Below, one piece after another: positions 48,401 to 61,256 of a DNA stretch of 64,000 nt (the first letter of the stretch is position 1; each line of letters opens with the position of its first letter). The stretch comes from Amphiduros pacificus (taxonomy: Eukaryota; Annelida; Polychaeta; Phyllodocida; Hesionidae): positions 11,629,479 through 11,693,478 of the forward strand of contig OX439007.1 of NCBI GenBank assembly GCA_949316495.1, in the 5' to 3' direction. Below the pieces are notes generated by a model. It worked only from the letters and a program-made list of their open reading frames with translations, made no database searches and was not told the DNA's origin. The position numbers and the translations under genes are program-made.

Positions 48401-51400
48401 TGTCTGTTTTCTTCACATTCAGGTAAAAAATATTACTTTCAAATATCAAAATCTAGTGGGCTATTTTATGAAAAGTCAGATTTCTTCACATTCAGTTCAA
48501 TAAAAGTACTTTCAAATAACAAAATCATAAATTTGCTTAAGGATATATGCCTAATTTATACCTAATTTAGTAAAATATCATGCTTGGTCACCATACCCTT
48601 TATTTATATGCTACCAATATAACCCACCTCATTCTTTCTTACTTTAACTTTTATTCTAAAATTAGTGGAATCATTTTTTTTTTTTGGGGGGGGGGTGTCA
48701 AATGCAAAATCTCTCATGCATCATTTAACACGTTTATCTTTGAAATCGGTTGTGTGGTAAATTTAATTAGTATTTATCTTGCACTCATCATCAATTTTCA
48801 GGGTTCAAATGTAGGGAACTAAATGTTTATTAACAGGACAAAAAAGATTTTAGAAGACACTGTTCCCCTGAAGTAAATTTGTATCATTGAGGTTTGTATT
48901 TATATAACAAAAAATAATATAAATCTTAATAATATAAGTGAATTTAATGATCACAGCTTTCTTCTTTATTAATGATAATTTTAACTGTAAATTAGTTAGG
49001 GGACAGTAGGAAATGAGCACAGACACGTTTTTAGACTTACCTTGATACCAGCATCTGGGTTGGGACCTTTGATATATTCATATTCTTCAATATTTAGTGT
49101 GAGGCTCACTCCGAATCCACTACCTGAAATGAATAATTAGAGAAAATATCAAATTATTGCCAGACCAATTAGGAAAACAAATTTCAGTTCAGTTATTTCA
49201 ACAAATTTGTTTTATCCTTTCTCTGCTGAACCGAGCTAGTGGATCCATTAGGTTGAGGACTGTCTAGCAGAGTATCTAATCCTATGTTTAACATAAGCCA
49301 TACCATTACATGTAGATATTTAATATTCTGCATTCTACAAACTAGGATTATAAAGATTATGTTTAAGATAATGTTGTAATGTTCTATTTTGCATGAACGA
49401 CACCCTCAATACTACCCATGCTCTTGTTCTATCGCTCAAGTTGAATCAATATCAGTATGCCATAAAGAGGATAAATGACATTAAATAAAGAGGATACTGA
49501 ATTGCTAGCCCTGAGTCAGGAAAGTCTGTGTATAATTGTTTGCATGACTTTCCTGCATAATATATTGGCAATTACTAAGTCATGCCGTTTAGCCCATAAA
49601 CCATGTCAATGACATGGAGAAAATCAAATGTATTAGACATTTGATTTGATGAGAAAGCCTCCAGCTGTTCATATATTTTGTGGCCCCAACAAACATCTTT
49701 TATTTGATTAATTTCTTACATTCACATTCCCACTCACATACACATATTATAAATATTGAAGATTACATCCAATCCAGGACTTACCTGATTTACTAACATT
49801 AAATCTCTTGTCAATGTCACCATTGTAAGTGACACAATGCCCCATGTCTGTTATCTCATTTTTCAGATATTTATTGTCACATTTCTTTCCTTCAAAGGTG
49901 CACCTGTATTAATACAAATTGAGACGTTTCTCTTATTAACAGTAACATAAGGAAAAAATCCAACACCATTAATATCAAATATTTGTTTGTCATGTACATC
50001 TGACAACAGAGCTGAGGAAATCAATTGCAATTCCATTTTCAGTGCATTTTAAGTGCATCTGCACTTGCAAGAATATTCTCGTTTGGTTATTGTCTGACAC
50101 ATATATCTGCCAACAAAGTCAAATGATGTCATAAACATTGGCAATCGAGCAATAAACTATTTCACAGTTATCTTGTCATCTGCAGCTCTTTTGTCGTCGG
50201 CTGTAGTTGTATACAGCTGAAAGACAACAACAGAGCTGTGGTTCAGTTTATCCATATAGTTTCTCTATGGTTTATCAAATGATTGCTGATGTTTTTCGCA
50301 CCATTTGAGGCTGTTGACACATTCATGTATCTGATAACAATCAAAAGTGCAGATTTTCTTTAGTCACTTTAAAAATGGAACTGCGGCTCTGTTGTCGTCC
50401 ACAGCTCTGTTGCCATCACCTGTATAAATGATTATGTACTTACGCATACACCAAATCAGAAATCTGATGCCCCACGCTCTGGTAAAATTCAGACATTGTT
50501 ATTTCCATGGACGTTCCTAGATAAATTGAAATTTTGTATATTACAAACTTAAAATAGATAAAATAGATAAAAAAATCTCATTTACCGCTTGCAAAAAGAT
50601 TATTTGTTTGTGATCATAGTCTTTCAAACACAAATTAGAAAAAGAAAGAAACCCATTTGGAATTTCATATTGGCTTAAGAAGTGATGCAATCATTATTTA
50701 GTCAAGGAGACAACTTCGAAAGCGTCCATTATTTGAGGAGTTTCGTCATAGGGTTTCTCAAATGAAATTAATTTTTTTCCAAATGTATTTTTTTCCAAAT
50801 GTAATTTTTCCAGTAAAAAGATACAGCTGTTTCCATGGCAACCAATGACTTTTGGCTTAGTCTCTTAAAATATAATTAAATTTGTTATCTATTTTCTATC
50901 TATTTGGTTATCTAAGATGTTTTAATAAAATCTTGAATAATGATAGATGTTATAGATACAAAACAGAGGGAAATACCAAAATGGCAGCTGTCTCCTCAAC
51001 TAAATGAACAACCAGAACATGCTTTTTGTTTTGTTTCTGTCTAAAATGTAGGACAATTTAGGCTTGAAAAGACAAGATCTAGATGTTATACATCTGTTTA
51101 ATATGGTTTAATATGCATTTTTTCATAACATTTCCATGGCATGACATTTTTTAACCCAAAGAGAAACCCGAAAACTGAGAGAAGTCACGAGGGGAATTCG
51201 CCGATTGACATTTCAAACCATATTCTAAAGGTGCCCCTTCACTTAAATGAATGGGCTTCTATGGCTGAATGGAGGTTGAAAATGAGGCTAATTGTTTTTT
51301 AGGAATACGTATCATCATAAAGAAATAATAATAGTTACAATCCAGAAACTAGGTGAGAAAGAGGGTGCTATCAAGTGCATTAAAGTGAGTTAATATTGCA

Positions 51401-53661
51401 TTGTGTTTGACATACATTTCCACTTAAAAAAAATATGAAGGGTTTAACACAACCCATTATCATAGCTTGTGTACAGCAAGTTAGGTGGACTGTCATACTA
51501 AATAAGGCACGGTTATGGGAGTGACGTTCAGTTTTTAAGGTACTTCAAATATTGTTTTTTTTTTTTTTGGAATAGAGTTTTGATTCATGGTCTATAATTT
51601 GAAATTGTCGACTTTCGCTTCTGTCATGTCAAAATTGATTAAATCGCAGCAAAATAATAAAAAAAATATAATTTCAAGATACTACCTAAATTGTACAGAT
51701 TGGTAGTGTATTCAATGCCAAAGATAGAGTAGCACATGTTGACCATACACACATATATTCATATATTTCATGCCTACCTTCATCATGTATCAATTCATTT
51801 GCATCTGTCTCATCCCACCATCGTGAAACATCAGGCAGAGTAGGTTGTGAGGTTGGGACAGGTTCTGTAGAAAGCCCATTGTATGTAGGCGTGACACCCT
51901 CTTCAAGCACTCCCTCTGTATGATTGAAATCCATGTCCTCTTGTGCCATGTGTGTTTCCATGGTTGACCCCTGATATCTGTTCTCATCTACCTCAGCTAG
52001 TGAAGAGTGAGAACCCCTCTCATATTTCCCTGTATGTGTCTCTGTGGTGGACATGTCAGTATACCGTTCATATACATCCTCATTATCATCATAGCCAAGT
52101 GTAGTAGTGTCAAAGATAATAGGACTTGAAGTCAGCATTTCCACCTCTGCATCCACACTGATATTTGTACTTCCTGAAATACAGGTTAAAATAGCTTGTA
52201 TTCAATTTTATTACTAAGCAGACAAATTTGTCACCAGACTTTTTCCATGATGTCAATTGTTTTATTAAAACTGGTGATCAAATTGTGGTTCAAACATTGC
52301 CTTGCAGTTTTCCTATATCAATCACCAGGTGATATGAAGTGGAATATCTGATATATGAAACTTGAAGAAACAAACACTTGATGTTTACCATGATGAATGA
52401 GAGAGGGATACGATGTCTTCAGTCAATATGGGAAATCATATAGTATGAAAAAAAATGTTTGACAGATCTTGTCATAGTTTATTCTAATGATCTTTTCATA
52501 ATTTAAAAAAATAGCATTGGATATTACAAATACCATTTATTCCAATAGACGTTGTGTTATCATCTATTTCATCAATCCCGATAAAAGATATTTCATATTC
52601 TTCTTGTAAGCTCTCAGAAAAGCTACTGTGATCAGAATAGCTATATGAATAACTTTCATATGAATAGCTACCATAACTGGATGAATAGCTACCATATGAA
52701 TAGCTACCATATGAATAGCTACCATATGAATAGCTACCATACATATGTTTATTTCTATATCCCCCTGTGTCTTCTGCCCTTGTCAGGAAACCATACTTCT
52801 GGGAATCAAAATCTTTAGGGGAAGCCAGCAACACATTGCTATCTACAAAAAGGTTCATCTGATAATGATTAGATGGTATGCCAGTTTGCAATAAAGAGGA
52901 AGTACATAACCAAATTATTTCAATTTATATCATTTTATTTTCCTTTACCTGGCTCTAGACATTCTTTCCCACTGGCCTGTGTGATGTTTGTTATGTAGAT
53001 TATGCCACTTGGAGAGAATCTTACAAAATGAGGCCTGAAACTTAACTGATAAACCCCATAACCTCTCAGGCTAATTTTACGCTGTGCTGTATGGTTTGTC
53101 ATAAAATTATCCAAAGTGAATTCATGTATGGTATCCCTGTCTTTGATGAGGTATGCATCCAGTGTGGGTTTATATTCGAATCTGCTCTCACATTCTTCAC
53201 AAACAATAGACACCCAGAGACAGGCATCGCCTCTAAGGATAGCAGGAGGGGAAGTGAGAGAGGCCACATTAATTGCTGACAGTGGCAGTGCCATGTAGTT
53301 ATCTGAAAATGTTGCAAACCATCAACAATTATTCATATCAGCTAAAAATAATGATTTATTATATCTGTTTTCATTTATATATATATATATATATATATAT
53401 TATATCTTTTTGAGACAGTATTTTGACAGGTTTATGTTATCCATGTATGACAGGTTTATGTTATCCATGTATCTACTTCTTATCTGCCTGAGTTGTGTTG
53501 GCGGCATGGGGGTATGATGAGAATCCTTACCTGCTCCTCTCAGCACTCTCACCCATCCATGTAGGTTTGTTATTGTACCATCTTCGTCCTTATATGATAG
53601 TTGCTTATATGCACAGATATCTGGGTCATCAAAACTACATGATAGGTCTATTGAAGAATCT

Positions 53662-53727
<66 letters not shown>

Positions 53728-56700
53728 CAGCAGCATCAGCAGCAGCAGCATCAAAAAATATTTATTGTACATTCATCAAGATACTATCAGTTATATTGTG
53801 TAAATGAATGATTTTTGTAACGATCATCAAGAGTAAATTGCGAGTGGGTTTTCAAAAACCTCACAGAACCTGATTTTCCAAGAATATAAAAGAAATAATA
53901 TATAAAGTGGACTAACATCTCAGTGAAGAGCAGGTAGTTGGATATATGATGATATCATCAACTGCAGCAGTATAGGATTCCACAGTCCACGGAAGTCCCT
54001 TGAACCTATACTGATTTCTCCACAATGCTCTGTAAGTACCAAGTGGTAGGTCCAGCCTGATGTCGTTCCATAAGGGACCTGCATCCACTTTAATGTCCAT
54101 CAAAAGTTGGCTTGTCTCATTAGATTCTAGTATTACCTGAGTCTGACTGCGGACAAACAATCTGAACGTCAAGCAACTGTGGGAGACAGCTGTGATCAGA
54201 GGAGATATAATGAAACTCTCAGCCTTATCAACAACTTGTTCTCCCATGAAACTAGCAGCCAACATGGCATTAACTGGAATACATAGCAAAGGACATTAAT
54301 TCATACATAATATAGCAAAAATATAAAACATAGCAATAACTATTATGCCATCATAACTATATAAAATATTATATATAATATAAATAGCTATATTATATAA
54401 CAATGAAAATAATATATTTGTATAATAAATATTATATATAATATAAATAGCTATATTATATAACAATGAAAATAATATATTTGTATAAATATATAGTATA
54501 TCAATGAATATATCCTTCAATTTATTGTCTGTAGAATCCCTAGTTTGCATCATATTACACTTGAAACCACTGTTTTTTAACTATTCATAGTTTTCTTTTG
54601 CAATTGTGTTTAATAGAGGATTTTCACTTTCTCTACATAGTGGTCTTGTCATGATATGACTGTTAACACTGAAAAATGTGCAAAACCACATTCCTACAAT
54701 AGATTTTATCTTAAAAATAAACTCCTTAAGTGACTGAGAAATTTGAATTGTTTCTTTTCAAACCACTTTTTAGGAATTATGTATATTACATCATCATATA
54801 TCCTAATATAAAGAATTAGAAAGAATTGTATTATAATAAGTAAAACCTGCCTTCAAATGTGTCTGTATTACTTTCATATTTGATGATAAAGCCTTTTTCT
54901 GAATATGACTCATCTGCATGGAATGTGATCCTCACATTATTGCCTACAGTCATTGGCTCTGGTAGGTAATATCCACATATCTTTTCAGAAATGAAGTCCC
55001 CATTATGTGTAGCTATCTAGAAATAGAATTATTATTAAAGTGAATTCAAAAGATTTTGGTGCTAATAAGATTACACTATAACCAATTTTCCTCTTGACCG
55101 TCCCCACTAGCACATATGGTAGAGTATTGGATCTGTGCCTGTAATGGTTTGATAAGTAGAGAACGAGAGGTGGTGGGTTTGACTCCTACTGCTGGCACTG
55201 TTACTTTCACACTGGTTAAAAGGCTCGAAAGTCGACCTGATATGGCCACAGTTGATGAAAGGGTTGTAAAAACACCATTTAACAATTTTTTTCCAAGGCC
55301 TCTTGTTACAGGTAATCGTCATCAAGGTTATCATTTTTAATACGTACCAGTAAATTACCTTATTGTGTCAATGTGCCATTAAAAAAAAAATTATTCATTC
55401 GTTCATTAAAGGTAATAATAATTAATATTAACTAAATCGATATTATTCTGAAGCACACCTGTACCCAGTCATAAGAGCATGAAAATTCTTCTTCGATATC
55501 TATAAACAGGAATGTCATAACTATTTGGCTACCTTTTGGTAGGACTATGTCATATGTACAATGTTTGTTATCTCCATAATTATAAGGATAATCTGGAGAT
55601 TTGATAATCCCTGATGGTGTATGATAAGATTTCGAGCAATTCATGTCAGACCCTGTTGGTGCGTCCTCTGAAAAAAAAATAGCAAACAAAATTATGTCTG
55701 ACAATTGTGCAAGAAACAATCAGATTTTGGTAAATTAACTTTTTATATAATGATTTGAAGGGATAATATGGAAAATCGACATTCTGTTTGAGTTCTGTAA
55801 TAAAGAACTCACCAAAATAATTAAATTCTTCAGTTATTATCCAAGAAAAATAAGAGAAACTTGAAAAAACTTCATAACCACACAGATGTTGATTGAATGA
55901 ACAATTTACTGATATATCTGAAAATAGAAAATATATTGGAAATAGGGAAGCATAATTATATGCAAAAATACACAATGCAATCAGGTGGATTTCATGACAA
56001 CACACATAAAAAGTAGCATTTGAGAAAAAAACCCTTACGTTCAGGATTCACCAGTTCTGAGGAATTGCAGTTATCACATAAATCTACAGTATTCAGAAAA
56101 AAAACCTATATGAATTAGATAAACATGACAAAACATGATAAATAAATATAATAAAAAAACCCAGTTCAGTCAGATTAAAAATAACAAATAAATTGTTGAC
56201 ACTTTAATGCACCTTATATGCATAGGAATCAAGAATGAATTTATTTTATAATTCTATCAAGATGGGACAGGTTGAGTTTAAATCAACTCCAATCAACATC
56301 AAAGGCCTTGCAGAGTGACTACTTCGAGCAATTTCCTCCAAGTATTTCTGACAATGTAACCCTATGATGCAGATCCTTGTCTAACATATTCATCAACAAC
56401 AGATGCAAATATCTACAACAGATGAATCTCATCTGTTTGATGTTTGATGGAAATGTTTGATGGAAGTTACAATTTGGAAGAGAGCTCACCTTGACAACGA
56501 GCCCTTGTTTGATGGAAATGTTTGATGGAAGTTACAATTTGGACGAGAGCTGACCTTGACAAGGAGCCCTTGTTTGATGGAAATGTTTGGTGGAAGTTAC
56601 AATTTGGAAGAGAGCTCACCTTGACAAGGAGCCCATGTTTAAAGGAAATGTTTGATGGAAGTTACAATTTGGACGAGAGCTCACCTTGACAAGGAGCCCT

Positions 56701-59700
56701 TGTTTAAAGGAAATGTTTGATGGAAGTTACAATTTGGACGAGAGCTCACCTTGACAAGGAGCCCTTGTTTGATGGAAATGTTTGGTGGAAGTTACAATTT
56801 GGAAGAGAGCTCACCTTGACAAGGAGCCCTTGTTTGATGGAAATGTTTGATGGAAGTTACAATTTGGACGAGAGCTCACCTTGACAAGGAGCCCTTGTTT
56901 GATGGAAATGTTTGATGGAAGTTACAATTTGGACGAGAGCTCACCTTGACAAGGAGCCCTTGTTTGATGGAAATGTTTGGTGGAAGTTACAATTTGGAAG
57001 AGAGCTCACCTTGACAAGGAGCCCTTGTTTGATGGAAATGTTTGATGGAAGTTACAATTTGGACGAGAGCTCACCTTGACAAGGAGCCCTTGTTTGATGG
57101 AAATGTTTGGTGGAAGTTACAATTTGGAAGAGAGCTCACCTTGACAAGGAGCCCTTGTTTAAAGGAAATGTTTGATGGAAGTTACAATTTGGACGAGAGC
57201 TCACCTTGACAAGGAGCCCTTGTTTAAAGGAAATGTTTGATGGAAGTTACAATTTGGACGAGAGCTCACCTTGACAAGGAGCCCTTGTTTAAAGGAAATG
57301 TTTGATGGAAGTTACAATTTGGACGAGAGCTCACCTTGACAAGGAGCCCTTGTTTAAAGGAAATGTTTGATGGAAGTTACAATTTGGACGAGAGCTCACC
57401 TTGACAAGGAGCCCTTGTTTAAAGGAAATGTTTGATGGAAGTTACAATTTGGACGAGAGCTCACCTTGACAAGGAGCCCTTGTTTAAAGGAAATGTTTGA
57501 TGGAAGTTACAATTTGGACAAGAGCTCACCTTGACAAGGAGCCCTTGTTTAAAGGAAATGTTTGATGGAAGTTACAATTTGGACAAGAGCTCACCTTTAC
57601 AAGGAGCCCTTGAGAAAATTACATTTGATATAGCAATGACTGTGTCAGCAGAAGTACCGCGAACTCCCTCAACCTGAATATGGTAGGGGAAGGGGGAGGA
57701 CACCTGTAGGGTTATGGTACCATTGCTGGACTCATCTGTGTGCCATAATGTCGATCTCGTCATGTGATTGGCACCACTAACTTTATGCACATTAAGAGCT
57801 GCCTCAGAGGAACGTCTGTCCTCAAGTTGGAACACATGTGTGAATTTTATACATGACACCATTTCATCAATTTCTGGAGACAAAAATAATGCTTTTTCTC
57901 CATCAACACCATTTGCTAGGTCTATTTTCATGTAGGTTTCACCTCCTGTAAATATTAAGTAATTATAAGTGATACAAATGCATAAGTAATTCATTTTTAT
58001 AAACAATAGTTATCCTATCTCCTCTGTTTGGTTGAATTATAAAATGTCCTTCAAAAAGTTTCGTCATTGTTCTTGCATATGACGAATATCTTTGTCAAAT
58101 CATATCCACGTCTTTAAACACGAAAAAAATCATAATTCTTATTGCATTTACATTTAATCTGCCAAGAGACAAAACTTACTTTTTCCAAGGACTCTTTCAT
58201 AATCTGCATGGGCAACGTTGAACTGAGTCCATCTCAGCCTGAGAGAATAATCATCAGTTTTATTGTAGCCACACAAGAACTTATTTCGAAATGAGCAGGT
58301 TACACTGCGGTATCTCTCTGAAATGGATGTTGACGATGATATGTCATGTCCCACTTTTGTAATATCAATCAGATTTAGGGAGAACTAAAATCAAACTTAC
58401 TGGTACTCAGCTGAACAAAGGAAGTTTAGCAATAAGTTTACTGGCGAGTTTGACCAAAATGTGAATAAATGTAGTTGTTTGCAGGTTTAATATTGAATAA
58501 AAGAATAATTTGTTTATGTTAAAGCATCTCTAAACATGTTCATATTGTATTTTGATCAATGCTTTATTACAAACCACTACCAACGAATATGAACCACAGT
58601 GGAACTACAACAAAGTACAGCAACCTAAAACACAAATCATCACGTCACTTTAATTCCCCATGCAATTTCACCAAAGTGTGATTCGGAATTGAGATCATGG
58701 TAGAAATGACTTGAGCACAGTTGATTTAAAAGGGGTTGAGCATATTAAGATAGTGAAAGCTACATAAAAATTACTAAATTCAGAGATTAACTAATTGACA
58801 GCAACACTGCAGTTTCCTGTAGAAAGTTCTAATTTTTAAACTCCAAAACAGATACAAATGTCCTCATGCATCAATAGCAACATCAAATACAGTAGCAACA
58901 TAATATTGAATGAATGAACATTTTTCACTTCATGAAATTTATTAAAACAGCCTCGTCCCAGCACAAATGTCATTTAGAATGCAAAAAAAGCAGTAATGTA
59001 TGTTTTATACTCTTTGGAATAACAATATCAATTGGACATTTATCCAAAGCTGCTTTGGAGCTTAGTCAGCAGTCTCATTTCCTTGGATACCAATATGTCT
59101 GGGAATCCAATGAAAATTATTTTTTTCCTGAGTACAGGGCTTCTGATGCTGTTCGAGGATGTTGTAAATAAAAGGATTTTTGCTATCCTTTGTTGTGTTA
59201 GTCATTTCTGTTGCTATAAAACGTATAATATAAACTTAATATTTGTAGATAAATATTCAATAAAAATATATACAAAATTGAAATATAATCAGGCCAATTA
59301 TCGTTATCATGTTATTATCAAATAAAATCTCTTGAGAAGACATTTTTTATTGTGATTTCGGAAATGCCACCTTACCACAATGTTCTATTTCATCCGATCT
59401 ATCTTCACAGTCAATATAGCCATCACATAGGAAGCCTTTCGGAATACACTTGCCATTGTTTTTGCAACTAGACATGTGATCTTCACATTCTTGAAATAAA
59501 AACAGAAGCATTATTTTTCAAACATTTCATCAGAGTACTGTTGCAACTTGTGAAAATATCAATAAGAGAAATATGTCAGTCAACTGACACTTTGGTGAAT
59601 ACCATTTACATATGGAATATACCAAAAATATTTTGTGTTGAAATAACCAGAGGCATTTTATACAGAGATAATCTATATGCAATATTCCTTTTTATTGTTT

Positions 59701-61157
59701 TCAATCAATTTGGCTATTGATCTTCAATTTATCAATTTATTTATCATATCATATCATTATCATAGGAATAAAATATAATGTTATCAAATGAAATTTAATC
59801 AATTTAATTATATATTTGCTGAAAAATTTCTCTGATGTTTGATGATGAGGTATATGAGTAAGGAAGTGGAAAGACAAAAGCCTGGTTTATATGTGCATGA
59901 CGCATGACGCACAGCAAGACGCACAGCATGACACACTGCATGATGCACTGCATGATGCACTGCATGATGCACTGCTTGATGCACTGCATGATGTACTGCA
60001 TTACAGACTGCATTGTGGACTGTATAGAAACAAATTCATGGCTTGATCTAAGCTATGAACTTAACATCAAAACATTAAAAATCATAGAAAAATGAAAAAA
60101 AGAAAAAAGTTTTGATAATGTGTGTCATGAACATTTCTAGAAATGATATGGGTTATCTTCCATCTTAATAATAGTAATACTATGAGCACCACACGAGCAT
60201 CTAGTTCTCTGACCAATAACGAGTCAAGACAATGATGGGAGGCAATGGCAATTATTTCGACCAACCACAGAGCAGCTAATATACAATTGCATGAACACAC
60301 TGTCCACCAGAGGCACACGCAAACTATTACCTCTGGCCAACCCAGATTAGTATTCATCCGGTCCTACTTTTACTGGCCATGTGCTCAAGAACTGTCAGTG
60401 TGTTGTAAATGTGATTGATGTATTAACATCTCTTAATATCAAATATGAAGTTGGCTTGAGATGTATTTGAGTTCATTTGTTAACATTTGAACATTTTTTG
60501 TTGGTTAGATTATTCAGAATTATAAGAGATTAAAAGAATTCAAATTATAAACAAAGCGGCCATCTTTGTTGTGTTTCCGCCTTATCACTACCCCAGGAAA
60601 TGGCTCCTCCGGTTGAGAAAGTAGTTCCAAGTTTTATTTCTCTTAATAGTTGTTTCTATATGCACAAACTTTTGTATCAAGGGTGAAATATATCATGATT
60701 TACCAATCTGAGTACAGTTTAAGAAAAAAAATAAGTAAGACGGACAGTTACATGAAAATTGGTGGATGTGGTGAGCCAGCACAAAAAGGCACCTTGTACA
60801 GAGGTGATAGGTTCACCACGTCGCCCTCTGGTGGAGTTTGTTGCATGAAGTGTCCACAGTAAGAATAGCGGAAAGCAGTGATCACCACATATCTACATTT
60901 CAGCATCATATAGATGGCTTTCTCAGAATATATAATAGAGGGAAATGATTAAACAAATGAAAATTTTCAAATTAAATGGCAAGAGGTTTATTTGTGACAG
61001 GTAAGGATGGTCTAGTTTATAAGTATGGCATTGCGTCCTGGTGGCAGGCTTCAAGACATGTCCAAATTTAGCTTAAAAGTGTTGAATCAAAATATCATTT
61101 GTAGAAAAGAACACTTTGAAGAGAAACTTAAAATTAAAATTAAAATTAAATAATTCC

Positions 61158-61256
<99 letters not shown>

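Noticed and set aside
50517-51777. TM1 exon of the channel
   Set aside because: Looked for FPAVT-x-C-N and a membrane helix on the minus strand; none found, so TM1 must be farther upstream.
59804-60095. Met/Cys and Met/His repeat open frames
   Set aside because: Both come from the 12-bp tandem repeat and have no splice or domain support.
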